From positions 1-63,826 of the forward strand of contig REDZ01000076.1 in the NCBI GenBank assembly GCA_007695345.1: a stretch of 63,826 bases of DNA. The letters run 5' to 3'. Shown here one piece after another: positions 15,735 through 24,746 of this stretch. The first letter of the stretch is position 1, and each line of letters begins with the position of its first letter. Both the position numbers and the translations under genes were made by a program. The DNA comes from Paracoccaceae bacterium. Lineage in GTDB: Bacteria > Pseudomonadota > Alphaproteobacteria > Rhodobacterales > Rhodobacteraceae. The notes under the pieces are model-generated. The model worked only from the letters and a program-made list of their open reading frames with translations. It did no database searches and was not told the DNA's origin.

Positions 15735-16975
15735 ACCTCTGCCGTTTCCAGCACGGCCTGCATCAATACATTGGTCCCCGCAGCGGCCCATTCGGGGCTG
15801 ATCTCTTCGGCCTCGTTATGGCTCAGGCCATCGACACAGGGGCAGAAGATCATCGCCGTGGGGCACAGCCGGTTGATCCAGCACGCATCATGCCCGGCCC
15901 CCGACACGATATCCATATGCGAATAGCCCATCCGCTCGGCCGCATCGCGAATCCGGCCCAGGAGCACCTCGTCAAAGGCCGGCGGGTCGAACTGGCCGCT
16001 GCTGCGGGCGGTGAATTTCACACCGATATCGGCACAGATGCCCGGCGCGCGGCGCAACAGTTCGGCTTCCATCGCCTGCAGGACGTCCAGCTTGTGACTG
16101 CGAAAATCTATTGTAAAAACAACCTTTTCCGGGATGATATTGCGGCTGTTGGGATAAACATCGACATGCCCGATCGCGCCTACGGCATCGGGCTGATACT
16201 GCATCGCGATCTCATGCACCAGTTCTGTCACCCGCGCGAGCCCCCGGCCCGCGTTGCGCCGCATATACATCGGCGTGGAGCCTGTGTGCTGGCCCTTGCC
16301 CGTCACGGTGCATTCGATCCAGCGCAGCCCCTGGCCATGGGTAACGACGCCGATCTCCTTGCCCTCGGCCTCGAGAATCGGGCCCTGTTCGATATGCAGC
16401 TCGAAAAACGCATGCATCTCGCGGCTGCCCACAGGCTCATCGCCCTTCCAGCCGATGCGCTCCAGCTCTTCGCCAAAGCGTTTGCCCTGCGCATCCTCGC
16501 GCGCATAGGCCCAGTCGCGATCATGCACGCCCGCAAACACGCCCGAGGCCAGCATGGCAGGCGCAAACCGCGTGCCTTCCTCATTCGTCCAGTTGGTCAC
16601 GACGATGGGGCGGCGGGTTTTCACACCCAGATCGCGGATGGAGCGCACGATCTCCAGCCCGGCCAGAACACCCAGCACACCATCATATTTCCCGCCCGTC
16701 GGCTGGGTATCCAGATGGCTGCCGATATAGACCGGCAGCGCGTCGGGGTCGGTGCCTTCGAACCGGGCAAACATGGTGCCCATCTCGTCCACGCCTATGC
16801 TGCCCCCGGCGTCTTCGCACCAACGCTGGAACAGGTGGCGGGCTTGCCCATCTTCATCGGTAACCGTCTGGCGGTTATTACCGCCTGCGACACCGGGGCC
16901 GATCTGCGCAATCTCCATCAGGCTGTCCCAGAGACGTTCCTGATCGATCCGCATGTTCTGTGCTTGCGCGCTCAC
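15725..16975 (-). CDS. Zn-dependent N-carbamoyl amidase (beta-ureidopropionase type)
   Basis: A 416-residue M20-family hydantoinase/carbamoylase. In this operon it should hydrolyse N-carbamoyl-beta-alanine (or the aminoisobutyrate analogue) to the beta-amino acid, CO2 and ammonia, completing reductive pyrimidine breakdown. The binuclear metal site is visible: His87 in GSHLDT, Asp98 in GGKYDGVLG and Glu132/133 in TNEEGTRF; later residues include FELHIEQGP and GAGHDA. It starts at GTG with GGAGGG upstream. The RutR-type palindrome ends 27 bases before the start. Allantoate amidohydrolase is a related alternative, but no purine pathway genes are nearby. Confidence 0.9.
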   Translation of the reverse strand: MSAQAQNMRIDQERLWDSLMEIAQIGPGVAGGNNRQTVTDEDGQARHLFQRWCEDAGGSIGVDEMGTMFARFEGTDPDALPVYIGSHLDTQPTGGKYDGVLGVLAGLEIVRSIRDLGVKTRRPIVVTNWTNEEGTRFAPAMLASGVFAGVHDRDWAYAREDAQGKRFGEELERIGWKGDEPVGSREMHAFFELHIEQGPILEAEGKEIGVVTHGQGLRWIECTVTGKGQHTGSTPMYMRRNAGRGLARVTELVHEIAMQYQPDAVGAIGHVDVYPNSRNIIPEKVVFTIDFRSHKLDVLQAMEAELLRRAPGICADIGVKFTARSSGQFDPPAFDEVLLGRIRDAAERMGYSHMDIVSGAGHDACWINRLCPTAMIFCPCVDGLSHNEAEEISPEWAAAGTNVLMQAVLETAEVVG

Positions 16976-17001
16976 CTTGCCCTCCGCCTGTCAGTGCAGT
17001 C

Positions 17002-17017
17002 TTGACCAACTGGTCAA
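17002..17017. promoter_or_regulatory. RutR-type operator palindrome
   Basis: TTGACCAACTGGTCAA is a perfect 16-base palindrome and matches the E. coli RutR consensus TTGACCA-N2-TGGTCAA at all 14 defined positions. It lies 27 bases upstream of the GTG of the carbamoyl amidase, first gene of the seven-gene pyrimidine operon. A degenerate partner (GACCGGTC followed by AA) lies at about 17041-17050. A RutR-like regulator is encoded at 18307. Confidence 0.88.
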
Positions 17018-17104
17018 ACCCGAAGCTACACGCCTGTCCAGACCGGTCAACAGGGTTTTCGGCACGCAGCGCCGAAAATGGCGCGAAATTAGGCAATGCT
17101 GGCC

Positions 17105-18145
17105 TCAGACTGCCCGCGCAGCAGGCAGAATACCCGTGTCGATCAGGCGGCGCAGATCGCCGAAATGCCCGTCCGAGCGTGCAGGCCGCGTCGGGTCCGA
17201 TGTGATGACAACGCTGATCGCGCGGTCGGGGGCCACGCAGATCACCTGCCCGCCATAGCCGCGGGCCAACATGTAATCGACCCCGTCCGCACGGCCCAGA
17301 AACCAGCCATAGCCATAGGACAGGCCGGAAAACTGCGAGCGCGTGCGCGGGGTACGGGCTGCGCGCATCCAGTCCGCGCTCAGCACATCCTCGCCGTTCC
17401 ATGCCCCGCCCATCCGCGTCATTTCGGCAAAGCGGATCAGATCAAGCGGCGCAAACGCCATTTCATTGCCGCCAAGGTAGAATCCCTGCGGATCGCGCGT
17501 CCAGCCGGGCACATCCATGCCCAGCGGCCGGCCCAGCCAGTTGCGCGTCAGACCCAGCAGGCTGTCGCCCGCCGCACGGCTGAGTGCGGCGCCAAGGATA
17601 TGGTAGCTGCCAGTGGAATACAGCATCCCCTGCCCCGGTTCCGCGACAAAGGGGCGGGCCAGCGCATTGGCCACCCAGTTCCGGCTGGAGACCCAGGCAC
17701 CGTAATTCGCCCCCGAGGTCCGCTCCAGCCCTGCCTGCATGGTGACCAGATGCTCCAGTGTCAGCGCAGCCACGCGCGGATCGGCGCCCTCGGGGATCAG
17801 ATCGGGCGCGACCTCGCCCAGCGTGGCGGTGATGGCGGGCACCGCGCCCCGGTCAATCGCCGCCCCCGTGACCGAGGCGACAATGGTCTTGGACACGGAT
17901 TTCACATTGACGGGCCGGTCCAGCGCCGGGCCGCGAAACGCCTCGGCCAGGATTGTCTCGCCCTCATGCGCGATGACGATGCCATGCAGTTGCTCCAGCC
18001 CGTTCGCCCTGTCAGCGACTGCATCCCAACCCGACCCGGCGGTCCGCGCATGCGGGGCAAGCGCCGTGGCAGCCAGTGCGGCACTGCCTGCGACAAGCGC
18101 GCGGCGCGATATGCATGGGGAACGGGGGCGGGTCTGTTGGCTCAT
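17105..18145 (-). CDS. beta-lactamase-fold serine hydrolase, exported
   Basis: A 346-residue class C beta-lactamase-like protein. The N-terminus has SRRALVAGSAALAATALAP, which looks like a twin-arginine or Sec signal. The active-site S-x-x-K is SVSK, the second motif is the tyrosine in MLYSTGSYH, and a late glycine-rich strand (ARGYGGQV) corresponds to the third motif. It lies upstream of the pyrimidine operon on the same strand but is separated from it by the RutR operator, so it has its own control. Real substrates of this family include esters, amides and D-peptides; antibiotic hydrolysis is not implied. Confidence 0.85.
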   Translation of the reverse strand: MSQQTRPRSPCISRRALVAGSAALAATALAPHARTAGSGWDAVADRANGLEQLHGIVIAHEGETILAEAFRGPALDRPVNVKSVSKTIVASVTGAAIDRGAVPAITATLGEVAPDLIPEGADPRVAALTLEHLVTMQAGLERTSGANYGAWVSSRNWVANALARPFVAEPGQGMLYSTGSYHILGAALSRAAGDSLLGLTRNWLGRPLGMDVPGWTRDPQGFYLGGNEMAFAPLDLIRFAEMTRMGGAWNGEDVLSADWMRAARTPRTRSQFSGLSYGYGWFLGRADGVDYMLARGYGGQVICVAPDRAISVVITSDPTRPARSDGHFGDLRRLIDTGILPAARAV

Positions 18146-18306
18146 CCGGCTGTCCTGTTCTGCTCGATCAGGGATAGTCTAGTGCGGCCTGCGCGGGCGC
18201 ACAGTATCGGCGGGGTCACGACTGCAAGAGCGCGTGCTGCCGCTTGCACCCCGGCGCAGCTTGTGTCGATATGGATGGCAATCGCGTGACAAGAGCAGCC
18301 ATCGCC

Positions 18307-18903
18307 ATGACCACCCGTATCCAGAGAACGAATCGCAAGCGCATCCTGGATGCCGCGCTCGAGGTCTTTTCGGCCCATGGGTTTCGCGGCGCGACGCTGG
18401 ACCAGATCGCCGAGGCTGCAGGATTGTCCAAGCCCAATCTGCTGTATTATTTCGACAGCAAGGATGCGATCCACCGGCTCCTGCTGACCCGGCTGCTCGA
18501 TACCTGGCTGGACCCGTTGCGCATGATCGACCCGATGGGCGACCCGCAGACAGAGATCCTGGCCTATATGCGGCGCAAACTGCAGATGTCACAGCAATAT
18601 CCGCGCGAAAGTCGCCTGTTCGCCAATGAAATCCTGCAGGGCGCGCCCCGGATCGAGGGATTCATCTCGACCGAATTGCGCGTGCTGGTCGATGAAAAGG
18701 CAAAGGTGATCGCGGGCTGGGCGCAGGCCGGGCGCATTGCGCCGGTCGATCCCTATCACCTGATCTTTTCGGTCTGGGCGCTGACGCAGCATTACGCCGA
18801 TTTCGCGGCCCAGATCGGCATGATCCGGGGCGCAGAGCATGATCCCTTTACCGGCGCGGACGCCTTTCTGCACCATGTCTACGCCCGGATGCTGGCGCCC
18901 TGA
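18307..18903 (+). CDS. rutR: TetR-family regulator, RutR-like
   Basis: A 198-residue TetR protein closely resembling RutR, the uracil/thymine-responsive repressor. The helix-turn-helix reads GATLDQIAEAAGLSKPNLLYYF and the ligand domain carries PRESRLFANEI and VDPYHLIFSVWALTQHYADF (shown in parts: DPYHLIFSVWA), segments typical of RutR. I chose the ATG at 18307 because similarity begins there; the frame is open 21 codons upstream. It is divergent from the beta-lactamase gene and convergent with preA, ending one base before it. The matching operator at 17002-17017 makes the pyrimidine operon its probable target. Confidence 0.88.
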   Translation: MTTRIQRTNRKRILDAALEVFSAHGFRGATLDQIAEAAGLSKPNLLYYFDSKDAIHRLLLTRLLDTWLDPLRMIDPMGDPQTEILAYMRRKLQMSQQYPRESRLFANEILQGAPRIEGFISTELRVLVDEKAKVIAGWAQAGRIAPVDPYHLIFSVWALTQHYADFAAQIGMIRGAEHDPFTGADAFLHHVYARMLAP

Positions 18904-20202
18904 TCACTCGGCGGCCCTGGCCATCGGGTTATTGGGGTGCGAGGTCCAGTTGGCGTATTCGCGCACTGTCTCGCCCGTCCGTTCATCGACGGCCCCAAGG
19001 GGCAATTCTTCCATGGTGATACAGTCCTGCACAGGGCAGACATTGACGCACAGGTTGCAGGCCACGCATTCGGAATCAATGACCTCGAACTTGCGATCAG
19101 GGGACATGGAAATGGCCTGATGGCTGGTATCCTCGCAGGCGGCAAAGCAGCGCCCGCACTGGATGCACAGGTCCTGATCGATGCGCGCCTTGGTGACATA
19201 GTTCAGGTTCAGATACTGCCAGTCGGTGACATTGGGCACCGCGCGGCCCTGCAACTGATCCAGCGTCATGCCCTTGTCATCCAGATATTGCGACAGCCCG
19301 GCATTCAACTCCTTGATGATTCCGAAACCATAGGTCATGGCCGCAGTGCAGACCTGCACGCTGCCCGCGCCCAGCGCCAGGAACTCGGCAGCGTCGCGCC
19401 AAGTGCTCACGCCGCCGATGCCGCTGATCGGCAGGCCCGCCGTGGCCGGGTCGCGCGCGATCTCGGCCACCATGTTCAGCGCAATGGGCTTGACCGCCGG
19501 GCCGCAATAGCCGCCATGCGCACCCTTGCCGTCGATCATCGGCTCGGGGCTGAAATCATCCAGATTGACCGAGGTGATCGAATTGATCGTATTGATCAGG
19601 CTGACCGCATCCGCGCCCCCGCGCTTCGCCGCCTCGGCGGGTTTGCGGATATCGGCGATATTGGGCGTGAGCTTCACGATACAGGGCATGCGCGAATGCT
19701 TTTTCACCCAGCGCGTGACCATCTCGATATAGTCGGGCACCTGACCCACGGCGGACCCCATGCCGCGCTCGGACATGCCATGCGGGCAGCCGAAATTCAG
19801 CTCGACCCCGTCGGCCTCCGTCTCCTCCACCCGCGCGAGGATCGCTTTCCAGCTTTCCTCGTCACAGGGCACCATCAGGCTGACGACCATCGCCCGATCG
19901 GGCCAGTCGCGCTTGACCTGCTTGATCTCGCGCAGATTGACCTCCAGCGGGCGGTCGGTGATCAGCTCGATATTGTTCAACCCCAGAAGCCGCCGGTCCG
20001 CCCCCCAGACAGCGCCATAGCGCGGCCCGTTGACATTGACGATGGGCGGCCCTTCGGCACCGAGCGTTTTCCAGACCACGCCGCCCCAGCCCGCCTTGAA
20101 GGCGCGCACGACATTGTATTCCTTGTCCGTGGGCGGGGCCGAGGCCAGCCAGTAGGGGTTGGGGGATTTGATCCCGACGAAATTCGTGCTCAAGTCTGCC
20201 AT
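18904..20202 (-). CDS. preA: NAD-dependent dihydropyrimidine dehydrogenase subunit PreA
   Basis: A 432-residue catalytic subunit that reduces uracil or thymine to the 5,6-dihydro form, the first step of reductive degradation. Residues 1-330 form an FMN barrel of the dihydroorotate dehydrogenase type, with the active-site cysteine in NFGCPHGMSERG. The C-terminus has two [4Fe-4S] ferredoxin motifs, CIQCGRCFAAC and CVACNLCVNVC. It follows preT on the same strand with palindrome copy C in the gap, directly ahead of its GGGAGA ribosome binding site. Its 3' end abuts that of rutR. Confidence 0.96.
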   Translation of the reverse strand: MADLSTNFVGIKSPNPYWLASAPPTDKEYNVVRAFKAGWGGVVWKTLGAEGPPIVNVNGPRYGAVWGADRRLLGLNNIELITDRPLEVNLREIKQVKRDWPDRAMVVSLMVPCDEESWKAILARVEETEADGVELNFGCPHGMSERGMGSAVGQVPDYIEMVTRWVKKHSRMPCIVKLTPNIADIRKPAEAAKRGGADAVSLINTINSITSVNLDDFSPEPMIDGKGAHGGYCGPAVKPIALNMVAEIARDPATAGLPISGIGGVSTWRDAAEFLALGAGSVQVCTAAMTYGFGIIKELNAGLSQYLDDKGMTLDQLQGRAVPNVTDWQYLNLNYVTKARIDQDLCIQCGRCFAACEDTSHQAISMSPDRKFEVIDSECVACNLCVNVCPVQDCITMEELPLGAVDERTGETVREYANWTSHPNNPMARAAE

Positions 20203-20220
20203 GTTGCGTGTCTCCCGTAG

Positions 20221-20237
20221 GGTGGGTGCAACCCACC
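20221..20237. repeat. GTAGGGTGGGT palindrome, copy C
   Basis: GGTGGGT-GCA-ACCCACC, preceded by GTAG, in the 42-base gap between preT and preA. On the mRNA it would fold just upstream of the preA ribosome binding site. Confidence 0.75.
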
Positions 20238-20244
20238 ATCCCCT

Positions 20245-21546
20245 TCAGATGCCGTTGCCCGTCAGATCGGCGTGAATTGCCTCGGCCGCATCACGCCCCT
20301 GCGCAACGGCCGTGACGGTCAGATCCTCGCCGCCGCCGGTGCAGTCACCACCGGCCCAGACCCCCGCCAGCGGCACGCCCGCGAATTTGCGGCCCTCGGT
20401 CGCCAACCCGTCCACCGGCACCAGTTTTTGCCCGATCGCCTTGAAGACCTGATCGGCCTTCAACCGAAATGTCTCGTCCCCGCCGGTATAGGCGAATTCG
20501 ACCTCGGCTACCGCGCCCTGCCCGTGGATCGCGACAGGCGTGGCGCCTGTGAGGATCGTCACCCCTTCGGTCGCGGCATGGTCGATCTCGTGATCTGACG
20601 CGCTCATGGCCGCGCGGTCGCGCCGGTATACCATCGACACCCGCTCGGCGCCCAGCAGCTTGGATTGCACGGCGGCATCCACCGCCGTCATGCCGCCACC
20701 GATCACCACCACATCGCGCCCGATGGCCAGGCGCGACAGGTCATCCGTCTGGCGCAGCTCGGCGATGAAATCGACCGCATCGCGCACACCGTCCAGATCC
20801 TCGCCCGGGATGCCAAGCTGGTTCACATCACCCAGCCCCGTGCCCAGAAACACCGCATCATGCTCGGCGCGCAGCGCATCTAGGCTGACATCGCGCCCCA
20901 GCGCCTGCCCCGTCCGGATCGTGATCCCGCCAATGCCCAGCAGCCATTCGACCTCTCGCGCGGCGAAATCCCCGGCCATCTTGTAGGCGGCGATGCCAAA
21001 TTCATTCAGGCCACCGGGCTTGTCCTGCGCCTCATAGACGGTCACGTCATGCCCGTGCATGGCCAGCCGATGCGCGCAGGACAGACCCGCCGGGCCGGCC
21101 CCTACGATGGCCACGTGCTTTCCGGTGCTGGCAGCGCGCGTGTAGGGGTGATCGGGCCGTTCCATCAGGCTGTCGGTCGCATAACGCTGCAGGCGACCGA
21201 TCTCGACCGGCTTGCCCTCGGCCATCTCGCGCACGCAGGCCCCTTCGCACAATGTCTCGGTCGGGCAGACGCGGGCGCAGGTGCCGCCAAAGATATTCTG
21301 ATCCATGATCGTCTTGCCCGCCGCATCGGGCTGACCCGCCTGAATCTGGCGGATGAACAGAGGAATGTCGATTTCCGTGGGACAGGCCGTGATGCAGGGC
21401 GCATCATGGCAGAAATAGCACCGGTCAGCGGCCACCATCGCCTCATGCGGGTCATAGGCCGGATACAGGTCATCGAAATGCGCGCCATAGGCGTCAGGCG
21501 ACAGGCGGCCGGGCTGAATGCCGGGGGTGGTGGGGCTGTTGGACAT
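20245..21546 (-). CDS. preT: NAD-dependent dihydropyrimidine dehydrogenase subunit PreT
   Basis: A 433-residue electron-transfer partner of PreA, related to the small subunit of glutamate synthase. The N-terminal Fe-S helical domain has CYFCHDAPCITACP and CARVCPTETLCEGAC; FAD is bound at VGAGPAGLSCAHRLA and NAD at VIGGGMTAVDAAVQ. The start at 21546 is preceded by AGAGG; the frame is open another 54 codons without similarity. It opens the preT-preA operon. The 133 bases upstream are unusually AT-rich and should hold the promoter; I see no RutR palindrome there. Confidence 0.95.
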   Translation of the reverse strand: MSNSPTTPGIQPGRLSPDAYGAHFDDLYPAYDPHEAMVAADRCYFCHDAPCITACPTEIDIPLFIRQIQAGQPDAAGKTIMDQNIFGGTCARVCPTETLCEGACVREMAEGKPVEIGRLQRYATDSLMERPDHPYTRAASTGKHVAIVGAGPAGLSCAHRLAMHGHDVTVYEAQDKPGGLNEFGIAAYKMAGDFAAREVEWLLGIGGITIRTGQALGRDVSLDALRAEHDAVFLGTGLGDVNQLGIPGEDLDGVRDAVDFIAELRQTDDLSRLAIGRDVVVIGGGMTAVDAAVQSKLLGAERVSMVYRRDRAAMSASDHEIDHAATEGVTILTGATPVAIHGQGAVAEVEFAYTGGDETFRLKADQVFKAIGQKLVPVDGLATEGRKFAGVPLAGVWAGGDCTGGGEDLTVTAVAQGRDAAEAIHADLTGNGI

Positions 21547-21679
21547 GGGCTGGCCTCTGGTTTTCTGCTGGCTCAAATTGCAAACAGGAAAACACGGGTC
21601 TGAATTTTTATCAATTAGTAAAATTTTCAAAACCTGCCTTTTTTCGCAACAATGCTGCCCAAAGCGCAGGCAGATCGGG

Positions 21680-24397
21680 CTATTCGGCAGCGCGGGCCTG
21701 CGCATCATCGGGCGCGCGGGCGTTCAGCACCTGCGGAAAGCTGACGCGAAAGGCCGCCCCGCCCTGCCCCGGCAGATAGGTGATCTCGCCACCCAGATTG
21801 TGCATGATCTCGCGGCAGATCGCGAGGCCAAGCCCGGCCCCGCCCGCCTGCAGCGAATCCGTCAGGCGCGAGAATTTCTCGAAGATCAGCGCATCCTGAT
21901 CGCGCGGGATGCCAGAGCCGTTATCGATGAAATCGACCTCTATCATCGGGCCGCGCCGCTGCACGCGAATGGTCATGCTGGGATTGTCCGCATCGCAGTA
22001 TTTGCGCGCATTCGACAGCACATTGATAAACACCTGCGACAGGCGCCCGGCATCGGTGGTAATGTCGATATCCTCTGTATCGCGGCTGCGGAACAGGTCG
22101 AAATGGCGCTCGGCCTTGACCGAGTTCGACGCCGTGATCGACTGGTCGATCAACTCGCGCAGATTGGCCGATCCGATCTTGAGCTGCACCTGACCATGCT
22201 CCAGCACGCTCAGATCCAGCAGGTCATCGAGCAACCGCGTCAGCCGGATCGATTCTTCATGGATGATCTGCGCGAAATGCGTGCGTTCGTCATCCGACAT
22301 ATCCGCAGATTCCATCAGGATTTCGGAGAACGCGCGGATCGAGGTCATGGGCGTGCGCAACTCATGGCTGATCTGGCTGAGGAAAGCGTCTTTCTGCACC
22401 GACAGGGTTTGCAGCTTCTCGTTGGCCTCGCGCAGTTTGCGGGCCGTGCGGCTGAGTTCCTCGGATTTCGCCTCTAGCTGGGCGGAATATTCCATGATCT
22501 GCGCTGTCTCGGAGGCCACCGCCATCAGATCCTCGACCGAGACGGCGGCCGTGCCGACTGATTGCGCCAGCATTGCATGGGCCGTTGCCGCACCGACAGA
22601 GCCTGCAAGCTTCAATTCCAGCGCTTCCAGGAATTCGGGGGTGATGTCGGGCAGATAGCCCTGTTTGCCCTGTGCGACCGCCTGCATGCGGAAAAAGCTC
22701 TGCGCCTCGGTCGGGCCAAAGATGCGCTGCGCCATCGGCAGCAGGTCCTCGGCCTCCACCATGGGCCGGGTCCAGCTGCGCGCGGGGCCGGCGCGGTCAT
22801 AGATATTGACGAACAGCGCGGCCTGCACGCGCTCGATCGGACTGGGAAAGCTGAGCATGGAGCCAAGGCAGAAGGCCAGTGCATTGAACAACAGCGACCA
22901 GAACAGCGCATGCAGCAGCGGGTCCAGCGCAGTCAGGCCGAACAGGCCGTAAGGCCGCAGCCAGGACAGGCCGAAGGGTCCATCCGACATCAGCTGCGCG
23001 GGCAACAGCGTGTCCGGGCCGAAACTGGGCAGAAACAGCGTGTAGAACCAGATCACCGAGCCCACGATCAGCCCCAGCGCCGCCCCATTGCGGCTGGCCC
23101 CGCGCCAGTACAGCGCCCCGATCAGCGCAGGCATGCATTGCGCGACCCCGACAAAGGCGATCAGCCCGATCGCCGCCAGCGCCCCCGACCCGCCCGAGAT
23201 GACGTAATAGACATAGCCCAGCCCCAGGATGACCGAGATCGACAGCCGCCGCACATTCAGCACCAGCGCGCGCATGTCGCCCGTGTCGCGCCGGGTGGCG
23301 GCGCGTGCGCGCAGCCACAGCGGCACGACGATATGGTTCGACACCATCGTGGCCAGCGCCAGCGCTGCCACGATCACCATGGATGTCGCTGCCGAGAACC
23401 CGCCCAGAAACGACAGCAGCGCCAGCCCGTCCTGCCCCAGATGCAGCGGCAGCGTCAGCACGAACATGTCGGGGTTGCTGCCTGCGGGCATCATTTCCAT
23501 CCCGATGGCGGCGATGGGCAGCACGAACAGGCTGATCAGGAACAGATACAGCGGAAAGGCCCAGCTTGCGGTCGCCAGATGGCGGTCTTCGGTATTTTCA
23601 ACCACGGCAACCTGGAACATGCGCGGCAGGCAGATGATCGCGATGGCCGACAGCAGGATCAGCCCGGTCCAGCGCCCTGGCTGGATCTGCCATTCGGGCA
23701 GTGCCTGGGCGTCGATCCGCGTCAGGATATCGGCAGGCCCTGTGGCCACGAACCACACCACGAACACCCCCACGGCCAAGAGTGCCACCAGCTTGACCAC
23801 GGCTTCGACGGCAATGGCGGTGACGACGCCATGGTGCTGTTCATTCGCATCCAGCGTGCGGGTGCCGAAGATGATGGTGAAAAAGGCCAGCCCCACGGCC
23901 ACCCAGAAGGCAATCAGCGTGCGGTTCGTGCTCAGGCCCAGCGCATCGGGGTCGCGCACGAACACGGTAAAGGATTCGGCAATGGATTGCAGTTGCAGCG
24001 CGATATAGGGCGTGCCCGCCGCGATGCACAGCAGCGTGACGATCACCCCCAGCGCGTTGGATTTGCCATACCGCGCCGAGATCATGTCCGCGATTGACGT
24101 CACGCGATTCTCGCGCCCGATCCGCACAAGCTTGCGCATCAGCGCCCACCAGCCCACGAACACGAGTGTCGGGCCCAGATAGATGGTCATGAATTCCAGC
24201 CCCGACCGCGCCGCATAGCCCACGGCACCGTAAAAGGTCCAGGCCGTGCAATATACCGACAGCGACAGCGTGTAGATGGTCGAGGATCGCAGCCATTTCG
24301 CCCGTCCTTCCGCCGCCATACGCTCGGCCAGCGACGCCACGGCAAACAGCAGGATCACATAGCCGATACAGGTCAGGACAAGCAGGTTGAAGGACAT
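21680..24397 (-). CDS. SLC5-STAC sensor histidine kinase (CrbS-like)
   Basis: A 905-residue fusion. Residues ~1-500 form a sodium/solute symporter-like (SLC5) domain with about 13 helices; residues ~545-640 resemble the STAC linker (LKLAGSVGAATAHAML); then a coiled coil; then HisKA with His678 in ISHELRTPMTS; then HATPase with DNGSGIP and GAGLGLAI. Proteins of this plan, such as CrbS, couple transport or sensing of small carboxylates to gene control, with acetate the best-known case. No C-terminal receiver is present; a receiver-only protein is encoded two genes upstream in the same run. The ligand here is inferred, not seen. I chose the ATG at 24397, where the first helix begins. Confidence 0.9.
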   Translation of the reverse strand: MSFNLLVLTCIGYVILLFAVASLAERMAAEGRAKWLRSSTIYTLSLSVYCTAWTFYGAVGYAARSGLEFMTIYLGPTLVFVGWWALMRKLVRIGRENRVTSIADMISARYGKSNALGVIVTLLCIAAGTPYIALQLQSIAESFTVFVRDPDALGLSTNRTLIAFWVAVGLAFFTIIFGTRTLDANEQHHGVVTAIAVEAVVKLVALLAVGVFVVWFVATGPADILTRIDAQALPEWQIQPGRWTGLILLSAIAIICLPRMFQVAVVENTEDRHLATASWAFPLYLFLISLFVLPIAAIGMEMMPAGSNPDMFVLTLPLHLGQDGLALLSFLGGFSAATSMVIVAALALATMVSNHIVVPLWLRARAATRRDTGDMRALVLNVRRLSISVILGLGYVYYVISGGSGALAAIGLIAFVGVAQCMPALIGALYWRGASRNGAALGLIVGSVIWFYTLFLPSFGPDTLLPAQLMSDGPFGLSWLRPYGLFGLTALDPLLHALFWSLLFNALAFCLGSMLSFPSPIERVQAALFVNIYDRAGPARSWTRPMVEAEDLLPMAQRIFGPTEAQSFFRMQAVAQGKQGYLPDITPEFLEALELKLAGSVGAATAHAMLAQSVGTAAVSVEDLMAVASETAQIMEYSAQLEAKSEELSRTARKLREANEKLQTLSVQKDAFLSQISHELRTPMTSIRAFSEILMESADMSDDERTHFAQIIHEESIRLTRLLDDLLDLSVLEHGQVQLKIGSANLRELIDQSITASNSVKAERHFDLFRSRDTEDIDITTDAGRLSQVFINVLSNARKYCDADNPSMTIRVQRRGPMIEVDFIDNGSGIPRDQDALIFEKFSRLTDSLQAGGAGLGLAICREIMHNLGGEITYLPGQGGAAFRVSFPQVLNARAPDDAQARAAE

Positions 24398-24401
24398 CGC
24401 G

Positions 24402-24746
24402 TCAGCCCTGCCTCTCCTTGCCCGAGCCTGAACCGGACCGCGCGGGGCCAGGCGAAACGCCGGGCACGGCCGGGTCGGCGCGGGGCACGGATTGCGCGGG
24501 CTGGTCCAGCGTCTTGCGCAACCACAGCGATGCGACATAGGCCGCAAGGATCAGCATTGCCCAGACCGCAAACAGATACACCCCTTCCATCGCCGTGGGA
24601 GGGGCGGCCGCATCGCTGTCTGCGCGCAACATCGGCAGCAGCAGCAGCAGCAGCCCGAAGATCGGCAGCAGCCGCGCGGCATCCATCAGCCGCCGCAGCC
24701 GGTAGGTCCGGCGCGCAAGGAATTCGGGGGGGCGTGGCGGCCTCAT
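24402..24746 (-). CDS. small two-helix membrane protein
   Basis: A 114-residue protein with two hydrophobic helices (about residues 25-42 and 57-76), a basic N-terminus and a Gly/Ser/Pro-rich C-terminus. It overlaps the receiver gene upstream by ATGA and ends four bases before the sensor kinase, so it is part of a three-gene operon and may assist the kinase in the membrane. No family is recognised. Confidence 0.75.
   Translation of the reverse strand: MRPPRPPEFLARRTYRLRRLMDAARLLPIFGLLLLLLPMLRADSDAAAPPTAMEGVYLFAVWAMLILAAYVASLWLRKTLDQPAQSVPRADPAVPGVSPGPARSGSGSGKERQG

Noticed and set aside
15653-17005. 450-codon plus-strand frame opposite the carbamoyl amidase
   Set aside because: Shadow frame; the minus strand carries a complete M20 enzyme with metal ligands and a good ribosome binding site.
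22562-24097. 511-codon frame opposite the SLC5-STAC kinase, rich in Arg/Gln/His
   Set aside because: Low-complexity antisense product of transmembrane helix codons.
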